In this document: piece after piece, positions 55,321 through 64,000 of the stretch
How the letters are laid out: each line of letters opens with the position of its first letter
Numbering within the stretch: the first letter of the stretch is position 1
NCBI GenBank assembly: GCA_028015205.1
Contig: CM051521.1
Location: 95,642,513 to 95,706,512, forward strand
Direction of reading: 5' to 3'
Length of the DNA stretch: 64,000 bases
From: Mytilisepta virgata
Taxonomy: Eukaryota > Mollusca > Bivalvia > Mytilida > Mytilidae
Notes under the pieces: model-generated
Database searches by the model: none
What the model saw: only the letters and a program-made list of their open reading frames with translations
Told to the model about the DNA's origin: nothing
Made by a program: the position numbers and the translations under genes

Positions 55321-56110
55321 TTCCTTATAATAAATGTTCTATGTGAAAATAATATTATGGCTATATATTTAAAAAAGAATAAACATTACAGAACATAAAT
55401 TCTCTTCTTATAATAAAATATCCTATAAAGTCAAAGAAATTATATTATTGTATATAAAATTATACCTGTGTCACACTTCAGCAATTTTAAAACATTTTGG
55501 TGATTATGTTGTCACATGATAATGTTACCTGGATGAACATGATTAATTCTCTTCTTATAATAAAAACAAAATTGAAGGTGTTTTGCCATGGAAGCAGAAG
55601 AGTATAACAAAATTTTAAAGTTTTTAAATGAAGGAAAGTTCAATGAAGGTAAGCAAATATGTTGATGCTTTCAATTAATTCATTATTCTCAGAAATATAA
55701 TTATAAGCTATTTATTCAAGAGTCAATGAGTATAAACAATTAAAATGCATGAAAATTTGTTCACCCCTCTTTATATTAAAGAATATAAAGAAAGATATAA
55801 TACAAAGTTGAAAAATATTGGACTAGTCTCTGAGCATATATGAGAATCATGACACACATTTATAAATTATAACAATTATGACATAAAGTGACATTATAAT
55901 ATTATGACACAACATGTTATAATATTATGAAACAATGTTGTCATTATAATGTTATGGTACAATGTATAATAATATCATGAAATCATGTGATAGTATAATA
56001 TTATGACACAAAATGTTATAATATTATGACATAGCATGATATTATAATATTATGGCACAATATATTATAATATACTCGTTCGCGCACTTTGTACATGCGA
56101 ACGAGTATTA
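55321..56110. repeat. AT-rich insertion with tandem repeats
   Basis: The segment separates two pieces of probable LINE ORF1. It includes a duplicated TTCTCTTCTTATAATAAAA word (about 55398 and 55542), the mini-exon at 55588-55648, an array of ATAATATTATGACACAA-type ~25-60 bp repeats at about 55860-56065, and a stem-loop ACTCGTTCGCGCA / TGCGAACGAGT at its right end. Confidence 0.55.
55588..55648 (+). CDS. Possible 5' coding mini-exon of an integrase-type gene
   Basis: GCCATGG is a strong start context. Twenty codons follow (MEAEEYNKILKFLNEGK...) and end at GAAG before GTAAGC, a good splice donor. The N-terminus resembles, from memory of the family, bivalve KRAB-A/integrase-domain proteins that begin with a Y-N-K-I-x-x-F-L motif; this is not verifiable here. 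No second exon is seen before the next repeats. A diverged copy lies at 58635-58696. Confidence 0.4.
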
Positions 56111-56129
56111 ACGGTCGATCTTAAATCTT

Positions 56130-56560
56130 CTATATATTCTCGATTGATGCCAAACACAAAGTATAGCAATCGCTTCCAAGTTTATTTTCAACTGATTCCC
56201 CGTTAGGTTTTCTAGGATAAAGGCGCTTTTTAAGAGTTCCATACAAATATGGAAAATTTTGTTGACATTTTGTTATATCCAAAAGTGCATAGCGAATGTC
56301 GTCGATGTCACACTGTCTTTTTGACATTTTTCAATCAATTTCGACACAAAACTGTCTTTAGGTAGAGGCGAAAGTTCGTCTTGGATAAATCTGATTATTG
56401 TTTCTGTTAGGCTTGTTTCGCCGCTACAGTTGGAGGGAACATCTAAATAAATGTTACTTTGATTTTGTGAAGACAGACCATCAAAAGGATCATACTGGCT
56501 ATCTGTAAAACTCGACTGTACAAGTAAATCACATGGTGTAAGTTCCTTCCATTAGATTAT
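56130..56560 (-). pseudogene. Probable N-terminal part of LINE ORF1
   Basis: From 56560 down an open stretch reads ELTPCDLLVQSSFTDSQYDP, FDGLSSQNQSNIYLDVPSN, ETIIRFIQDELSPLPKDSFV and SKLIEKCQKDS, then after a one-base shift DIDDIRYALLDITKCQQNF and LYGTLKKRLYPRKPNGE. The layout (acidic N-terminus, then a helical domain upstream of endonuclease and RT on the same strand) suggests ORF1 of the 51-56 kb LINE. Function not recognised from motifs. Confidence 0.45.
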
Positions 56561-56569
56561 TCATCGTAT

Positions 56570-57040
56570 ACTAGTGAATGGCTGAAAACAGTTCACTGTT
56601 GATTTGATTTCAAAAATCAATACATGATTACAAAGTAAGATCTGTAATGTTATTAAAGTTCTTTTAAATGGATATGGTGTAATGGTATGTATGGAATGAT
56701 CTCACCAAATTCTTGATCTTTGAAGATGCCTATAAACTATCCTAAAATCGATTAATACACAGAGATCATAAACAACACGTGCATCAATAAGGGGACATAA
56801 TCCAGTTTGACACCCATATCCCGAGGTAGACTTGAGCATTGGCTTCGGAATGCCAAAATTTCAAAGCTTTTTTTTTCCTGGACGGCCTTGAATATCAATG
56901 AAAGATAGTTTTCTTCTGCTATATTTTGTTATTATTTGACTTACAGGTTAATTAATGCGGATGTGTAATACAAAGAATTCGGAAATTTGAAGCTTGTTGT
57001 CACATGAATACTATTTTACTGTTGTGATGTATTTACTTGT
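56570..57040. other. No feature recognised
   Basis: AT-rich sequence without credible coding potential or clear repeats. Confidence 0.4.
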
Positions 57041-57047
57041 TATCTAA

Positions 57048-57196
57048 ATTACTAAATAAAGAGACTCGAATTTGTATGTCGCTTCTCCTTTCGAGTAAAA
57101 TCCATGAATATGGTTTTATTTATATTACTAAATAAAGAAACGCGAAATTGTGTGTCGCTTCTTCTTTCGAGTATAATCAATGAATATGGTTTTATA
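57048..57196. repeat. Two tandem ~76 bp units
   Basis: Both units contain TTACTAAATAAAGA, GTGTCGCTTC or ATGTCGCTTC, TTTCGAGTA and CAATGAATATGGTTTTAT, with about 10 percent divergence. A poly-G run of about 19 nt follows at 57262-57280. Confidence 0.8.
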
Positions 57197-57714
57197 ACAT
57201 AAATGATCAACTTAATATGTAGTTTGTCATCACTGATTTTGAAGATTTGTTTTGAGGTATTGGGGGGGGGGGGGGGGGGGTAAAATAACCAGTTCGGTTA
57301 AAATGTCCAAAAAATTTCGCCCGACTCTGAAATTTCATTACAGTCTTCATTTCCGGATGTCAATTATTTCGAGGGGTACATGTCAAAACACTGAATTTTG
57401 TGGTTCAGTTGCTTTGAATTTGCATTAAGTTAAACAGTCCTATGGTTTAAAGTTTTAAGTTCGATTTGTGATTTGGTCCTGACCTATTCTAAATGAGTTC
57501 TCAACAACTACAACAACTTTTTTGTGTGCAAAAAGCACAAATACCAATAATTTTATACGCTGTAGAGACTTGTAAAAAATCAGCGAATTGTGATTTCTAC
57601 TGGACATGCAAAGCAGAAATCATACGTCATGTACGTTAATACTTTTCTTTCATAAAAAACAACAATCATTGTACAAAATCCACAAACTTAGTGCTTGATG
57701 AAGTGAATATATCA

Positions 57715-57979
57715 ACAATACACCATCCTCCCAAGTCAGGGTTTTGTATCCACGTTCGTTCCTACAAACCCCCGACATTACACATTCATATTTTGCGGGT
57801 CGAACATATCGCCGCCTGGTGTGAAACCTAGAAAATTCTACCTACAACGCAAAAGGATTCTCTTTTGACCTTGAGAAGTACCAATTAAAATCGTTCACTT
57901 CCGACCCGCAAAATATGAATGTGTGATGTCAGGAACGAACGTGGATACAAAACCCTGACTTGTGAGGATGACAATACAC
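57715..57979. mobile_element. MITE with ~65 bp TIRs and 9 bp target duplication
   Basis: The element spans 57724-57970 (247 bp). Ends are CATCCTCCCAAGTCAGGG and its inverse CCCTGACTTGTGAGGATG; the arms continue through TTTTGTATCCACGTTCGTTC and CATTCATATTTTGCGGGTCG. The flanks are the perfect 9 bp repeat ACAATACAC at 57715-57723 and 57971-57979. A 9 bp duplication is characteristic of Mutator-like elements, so this is probably a non-autonomous Mutator-type MITE. The centre has no ORF. Confidence 0.85.
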
Positions 57980-58634
57980 ATGTAAAACAATGCGGTAAAA
58001 CATAACCACGGCCAACACAATAATAGAGTTAAACTATCAACAATAATAGAGTTAAACTATCAACGTATACATAGTATAATTGTTCCTAATAATATTTATT
58101 CCCGAAGTAAACAATATTATAATAATATATGTTCTTCAGGTTTTCTGTCATGGAATACTTTTTCCATCAGTATTATATTTGTTCCACTGATATAAGGAAA
58201 TTATGTTATATGTTCATTAATATAACAAATATTCCTGATAAGCAGGGGGTTTGTTACACCTGATTGATTATTATCTAAATAAAAAAAGGGTTTTACTTGA
58301 TGGTTTCCTATTATGTACATTTAAAAGTGTTGTGAGTAAGATATATTTACCTGTACACAATACCTATACTAATAATACATAGAGGTGTGCTGTCCAGTAA
58401 GGGGTCCAGAGTAACAAACAATGGGTCATACACATGTTCATATTTTTATATTACATATTACTTATTTCATTTACTTTAATCAATTAAATCAAAACTAATC
58501 ATGTATACTTTGTTTATTCTATTTTTATTTTATTTTTATATTATGTTTGGAAATTAAGATTATAATTATTTTGCTCATTTTGGGTGCCGTGATTGGCAAA
58601 TAAAGTATTTGTTTGTTTGTAAGTACATGCAAAC
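57980..58634. other. AT-rich interval with small repeats
   Basis: CAATAATAGAGTTAAACTAT is present twice at about 58018-58060. A weak inverted pair around TTATATTTGTT and AACAAATAT lies at 58170-58235. No gene is seen. Confidence 0.4.
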
Positions 58635-58696
58635 ATGGAGGCAGATGAATATGGAAAAAATATTCATGTTCCGTAATGATGGCTCATATGTTGAAG
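58635..58696 (+). pseudogene. Diverged copy of the integrase-type mini-exon
   Basis: ATGGAGGCAGATGAATATGG, 62 nt up to GAAG before GTAAGT, aligns over its length with the 61 nt mini-exon at 55588-55648. One extra base shifts the frame and creates a stop after 13 codons, while the donor is intact. Confidence 0.5.
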
Positions 58697-59025
58697 GTAA
58701 GTAAATGTGTTAACAAATCAAATTGTGATTTAAATCAGACTTCTAATGAAAAAAAAAAAATTATATTTTTTTGATACATTTATATGAAAAATATGCATGG
58801 GTCCACGCGTGTAATTGTGACTAATTATAAATAATTATATAATGCCAACACCATTCGGAATAAATATTTCCCATATCCATGATACCTGTTTTTTAACTAT
58901 TATTTTGATAGTAATATCGGAATAATGATTACATAATTTAGTTTACCATTCGGAATAGATATTACATACTACTTTTTCCAGTTTTAATAGATATTACATA
59001 ATACATTTTCCGTTCAATGTTATGT

Positions 59026-59206
59026 TTGTCGTGGAATAAAACTTCCGCCATAATATTTATTCCAAATTTTATGTGATACACATTCCGGTCCTTTTATTAC
59101 GCATTCGGAATATGTGTCACATAAAATAAATTCCAATTGTAATTTTTTTTACATAATAAATTATTTTTAGAATAAATATTATGGTGGAACTTCAATTCCG
59201 TGACAA
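59026..59206. repeat. Inverted repeat (180 bp foldback)
   Basis: GTGGAATAAAACTTCCGCC, TAATATTTATTCC and TTTTATGTGATACACATTCCG on the left pair with CGGAATATGTGTCACATAAAA, GAATAAATATTATGG and TGGAACTTCAATTCCGTGAC on the right, with an insertion of about 35 nt in the right arm. Related CATTCGGAATA words occur from 58853. Probably a small MITE. Confidence 0.65.
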
Positions 59207-60920
59207 AACCCTGGACGTAACTAGCTGTCAATCCATATCTGGTTTCAGCTAAAATTCATAGCTGTTAGACGGAATGAAATTTTGTCTGTCATTTATTTGG
59301 ATTACTTGCGAAAGTAAAAGCGATCTCTACCGTTCTTAGCTGTATAATGATGGCTTGCATTTCGTATGCAAACAACGCAAAATCGACCATACGGTGATCT
59401 CTTGGTTGCTTCAATGATATAAGTAAAAAAAAACACAAAAATAGCAAGAGCAAAACTATCATGTACACGCAGAAAACTAAAACGGTATAGTAAGACGAGA
59501 GGTAACACTGAACAACAATTTCCTGACTTGGGACAGGCGAATGTCGCATGCGGCGGATTAAAACCAGTTATTTCTATGAAGAACACTCCCCCTTAATTCA
59601 TACCAATGTAGAAATAAATATACACACGAACACCATTCAAAATCATTCCGTAGAGATTAATTTCACAACTCGGATATCTTAAAAACACATACACCCACCC
59701 GAATGCTCACAATTAACTGAAATCCTCAGGATTCAATACAGAATTACCAAAATCATCAAATTTACCCAAAAAAGAAATATTAACCACGCGCTAATTTACC
59801 GTTAATTGATTATAGACCAAATATAGTGGGGTTTTTTTCCAGTAGAATATCCGGCGTCCATCACGTCCGGCAGGCAGTCGGCAAATATGTATTTAGTTTT
59901 TTATAATTCACTGTAGGAAGACAGAATAGATAATACCAAAAAACCATAACGTATGACTACTGTGCTGAGGGGTTGAAACCCTAGGGAACAGTCCACCAAT
60001 AACAGTTTCGCCTCGATGGTAGTAATATCAACTACAGGTATGAAGTTATAGTTATCTCGCTTTCTACGCAAGTACACCATGGAGTAAACAAATTAAAAAT
60101 TATGCAATATTTACCTATTTTTCTTTAGTTAATAAATATATTATTGAACAAAACGAAATGATGGTTTGTGGTAACAATATCATATCAAATGCATTCTAAT
60201 AAAAAGAAAGAAACTTACAAATATATCTTTCATGTCTAAACTTGTACCAAGATCTAATGTACCTTGTTTATGTTTAATTTTACATCTGTAAGCGAGTTAA
60301 AATATTCTGTAGATTGGTTTGATCTAATTAATTCATGCATCAGTTTAATTAAAAATGTATTAATATTAAGTAGTGCATGTGTGAACAATTATGACAGAAA
60401 AATCTTGATCTTTGGTAAGAATATTTCTTTCTAATGTTTTCTTTTAATGATAAAAAAATTCCAGTGGTCACTTAAAAAAATCCTATTCCACTTCAATACA
60501 ACCCATTCGTCAGGCTTGTCTGACATGATTATTCATTGATTTGTTACAGAAATTACCAGTATTTAGCAAAATTCAAATATAATCGAAATACTAAGGGTTC
60601 ATTCTTTGTATTGCACATGCTAGATCTCCTTAGCAGAAATTTGGCTTCCTATTTCGGTATTTTTGGTTGAGTACTTCTTGTTTAATATAAGTTTGGTTTT
60701 TGGTCTTCCAAATGTTTCGGTTTTAATGCTGCTGATGAGAGGTAACTCCTTGAAATGTGTCGTATACAGAATAGTATAAATTTACTATATCTAATATTAG
60801 TATCTTTTGATTGTTATTTTTATTCTGAAATTACTAAGTGCATATTGCTGATCTGCGATTTAAGTATCAATAGTCTTCACTTTTTGGGGTCTAATTGGCA
60901 CGAGAGTATCGAAATCGAAT
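59207..60920. other. No gene recognised
   Basis: Two overlapping reverse-strand frames (59289-59586) have hydrophobic stretches but no conserved motifs and coincide with each other out of frame. I do not call them genes. Confidence 0.4.
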
Positions 60921-60929
60921 GGAATGTAT

Positions 60930-60958
60930 TGTAATAGCGAACGCAGCGAGCGCTATAG
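60930..60958. repeat. Stem-loop word AATAGCGAACGCAGCGAGCG
   Basis: A GC-rich stem (TAGCG..CGCTA) in AT-rich DNA, followed by CTATAGGAGC. Its look suggests the end of a dispersed repeat, but no partner end was identified. Confidence 0.35.
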
Positions 60959-60959
60959 G

Positions 60960-63685
60960 AGCATATGGGTCATTTAGAAAAGTATTTGTTTAATGGGGGC
61001 ATCTATTATGCAATCCGAAGTGAATTATTTGTTAGAGCGAATATGGCCATATTGTGCCACATACTAAGCGCCGGAAACGGAGTAAGTAAAGTAAGGGAAA
61101 TAACTCGCTTCAAATTATAATTTTAGAGTTAGAATCGTGATACCGGAAATGTGTTTCTAGAAAGGGCTACTGCATCATTGACCACGCCAACAGCATATTA
61201 TTAAATGATTTAGAAGTTATTTTCGGGCATCCTGTAACATAACTAAAAGAATCGGGAACTGCTGTAAAAACAGTATTCATTCTTGATTACAATAATTTTG
61301 ACCCGACACTAAATCATTATACATGTAATAAAAGGTTGCTTCAGCGGGTACAATGCAATTACACAATCAGTTTTCGCTCATCTTTTCGCAATTTCAATTT
61401 TATTATATTTGTTGTTGTTGGATCCCATTCCATTGAATTAGTTCCGAAATTGCTGGAATGGCATAACTAATTTTTAATGATTAAAAAAAACAAAGGTTCT
61501 ATTATTTTATAGATATCCATTTATAAAAATACATCAGATGTAGAAGTTCAAGGTAAAGTGGAAGGGTACCAGGGTTTTTAGGACACCGGCAGTGTAGTCA
61601 GTTAAAAAATACAGATAACAAGTCATTAATCTATTATTCCTGCGGGAGCTCGATGGTTCTCTTTGGGCAACATAGTTTCCTATATCAAGAGATACTGGAT
61701 AAAATGTCGCTTAAATAAAGTGGTGTAAAACATGAACCAAAAAACCTAACAATACATTTTATCTTTATTGTATTTTTTTCTGTATATTTTAATTCAAATG
61801 TCAGAATTTGAGTAGAAATTGACATTGTGCTGAACTGAAGTTGTCATGGTTCAAGAATTCAAAAAACATTTCACGATATTTGAGATAAAGGGAAATGGTA
61901 ACAAAAAACGAAATTGCCAAAATATGCAGTGTACCTTGTATTCAACTGATGAATTATTTCATTTGCTTTGACATATCACGAGTTAAATACATTTTTTCAT
62001 TATTTAAATATTATTTTGACACGGAGTTGGATCTGAATTACAGAATATTTCAAACCATGAAAAAAGTTTTCGCGTAAAGAGAAGGCATTTTATTCGAGTA
62101 ACACGGATTTATTGGTTTATAATATGTTCTAATTGACATAAACACATTATAGGATATTTTTCTCGTATAATTTTGCAGTTTTAAAATAAATGTTTATTGC
62201 AATGTAAACTAATCATGATAACAATATGTATCTCGTTTCATCAACCGACTCAAACAATAATTGAAATATTTCGGTTCACTCTATTATGTAACTCCTATGG
62301 GATACAAAAATATATTCAAATGTTCTGATTTCACGGACGGTTAATTTAAAGTCTCCCACGAGCTCACAACTACTGAAATTTCCATTTACAACAAAACGTT
62401 GGAACACGATATGAAAAGTGTCAGAAAGATTTAAAATATGGGATTTACGTAAGTACGTATAGAATGATGACATTTGTAGAAATGGAAAACAAATCTGAAA
62501 ATGTAACGTATGTAGATTGATTCTTGTCACTGATTAGACATCCTCAGAATTTACCTCTTCCTGGAACCGACACCTTCCAGATCACTTGACGTCACTTCCG
62601 GTTTTTATACGGTTCATATTGCTAGTGCTTTAATGTTGATATGTAAAGTTATAGGATTATGGGGGCTTTTCTGCAATCTCTCTACTGGTTATTTTTTACA
62701 TATTACCCTCCCAGCCAATATATATCTGTTCGATATACTTGCAGAAAACCCGATTATCTGTTTATCTTATTCTTAACTAAAAGCTGATTTTCTACGGAAA
62801 AACTATCGCTTTTCAACATTTTACAAGTTCGAACTGTGACGTCGCTGATAACTTTGGCCATCCGCTATTGCCGATTATAAAATCAGGTAATACACACTTC
62901 AGAACAGGCTGTTGTACAGTTTTCTGTGGAACTCTGCAGGGCGAGATGGGCTTAGGGAAATGCGATAAAAGCTGAATGAGGAGACACCCTATAGGACTGA
63001 TCACGGAGAAAGACTTATAACATCTAAGACTGTCGTGTGGTCTTTAGCAAGAAATTGGTAGGCCACTATACAAGATGACCCTAAAACGGCTGCGGAACAA
63101 AGGTGAGAAAAATTCTACAACTGCAACACCAAATCCCATATAAACAAAATATTCCATACAATACAACAATAAGTAGACAAGAGGCAGCCACTGAAGACAC
63201 AGAGTTCTTTTTTTATTTGCTTTTTGTCTATTTCCGTTCTTATGAATCTATTCTGTCTTAGGAATTTGGTCTTATTGACTTGGTTCGAAAGTCTTTTTCC
63301 AAAATTTGTTAAATATGGATTTTTGATATAATTCATAAATTGTCGCTTCGACGCTCATTATATCAATACTTAAATGAAAAAATAAATGATCGGAGTGACA
63401 ATAACAAACAGACTGACAATTATTGTTAGACAATAACTAGGGAAGAACACATTTGTAAGCTTGAGACATCAGCATTGACGATATATACCTTAACACACGC
63501 CGTTTTCATAAAGTTAAATATCTTGTCTAAAATTCATACCAAGTGGTCTTCTTTCTGAATTATGTCAATATTGGCACCACATATAGTGTCCATAGAATTT
63601 CAGTTCCTGTTTTATTGTCTTTCTTGGGAAATTTATTCTAAATAAGCGAAGCAGATTCTATTTTTAGCTCCTCAGAATTTTCAAT
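60960..63685. other. No gene recognised
   Basis: Unique AT-rich DNA. Short reverse-strand frames at 62276-62530, 62813-63004 and 63115-63336 show no motifs. Confidence 0.45.
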
Positions 63686-63689
63686 GGTA

Positions 63690-64000
63690 AGGATCAATTA
63701 CTGAATCCTTTTCATTGCCATGAAATATCTTTTTCATTGAAATAAGTCCATACCTTTTATGCTTTTTGTTAGTTTTTGGCAATATTGTGTATCGACAGGT
63801 CATTGGGATTCCTATGGGTCCTCTTAATACCGACTTATCTTTATATTGTTATGAACAGACTTTCATGAAAAAAACTCCTTACGGGTAAAATACAGAATCA
63901 TGATAAATTGATTCTAACAATAACTGCAGGTATCTTGATGATGTACTTACTGTTGATAACCCCGAGTTTCTTAAATATGCAAAAGACATTCATCCAAAAG
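63690..64000 (+). pseudogene. Penelope-like reverse transcriptase fragment, runs off the window
   Basis: From about 63750 the frame reads YLLCFLLVFGNIVYRQVIGI with PMG, then TDLSLYCYEQTFM, stops, then NNNCRYLDDVLTVDNPEFL and KYAKDIHPK at the edge. FGNxVYRQxIGIPMG and YLDD are RT motifs of Penelope-like or related non-LTR elements. Between PMG and DLSLY the usual TNCAPLxA segment is shortened. In-frame stops at 63888 and onward show decay. The rest lies beyond 64000. Confidence 0.78.

Noticed and set aside
59289..59586. Two overlapping reverse frames with hydrophobic stretches
   Set aside because: Same DNA in two frames, no conserved motifs, no recognisable start or splice context.
60930..60958. 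Possible tRNA-like or structured RNA stem
   Set aside because: Only one short stem; no A/B box or cloverleaf. I also scanned GTTCGA-containing spots elsewhere and found no tRNA.

Overview
The window is AT-rich, intron-containing, repeat-dense animal DNA. Two host genes, a caspase-like protease and a Nodal-type TGF-beta ligand, together with the repeat families (short stem-loop-ended elements carrying CCGT microsatellites, LINE relics, a Penelope-like RT), point to a bivalve mollusc, possibly a mussel. The organism call is inference; no rRNA, mitochondrial or marker gene is present. I saw no tRNA, rRNA, CRISPR or prokaryotic features.

Layout. 1-959 holds nothing recognised. 960-10172 is a nested stack of one stem-loop repeat family whose boundaries can be defined from an empty-site copy elsewhere in the window; inside it lie diverged ~145 bp repeats with palindromes matching the estrogen response element. 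10618-17274 (+) is a six-exon caspase-like gene that keeps the catalytic His and Cys but has a very long acidic linker between the p20 and p10 halves. 17.8-29.4 kb is a patchwork of palindromic MITE-like elements, minisatellites, a LINE RNase H relic and further stem-loop repeats. 29813-32171 (-) is a two-exon Nodal gene of 384 residues. 32.2-38.2 kb is mostly unique non-coding DNA, with one striking cluster of RFX/X-box-like motifs at 36.5-37.1 kb.

38.2-48.8 kb is one degenerate LINE split by two large insertions. The first, 38421-44914, is a 6.5 kb giant foldback element with terminal inverted repeats, a likely 8 bp target duplication, arms full of TCAAGGTCA nuclear-receptor half-sites and a centre of 54 bp hairpin-capable tandem repeats in higher-order units. 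The second, 45181-48079, is a different stem-loop repeat that itself contains a precisely inserted copy of the first family. 51.3-56.6 kb (-) is a second LINE with endonuclease, RT and C-terminal domains in pieces. 55.5-59.2 kb has two paralogous mini-exons, a MITE with a perfect 9 bp target duplication and AT-rich repeats. 59.2-63.7 kb is mostly unannotatable, and a Penelope-like RT runs off the right edge.

The best candidates for undescribed biology are the foldback element with nuclear-receptor-like sites, the shared architecture of several stem-loop repeat families (compatible with Helentron-associated elements), and the long-linker caspase.
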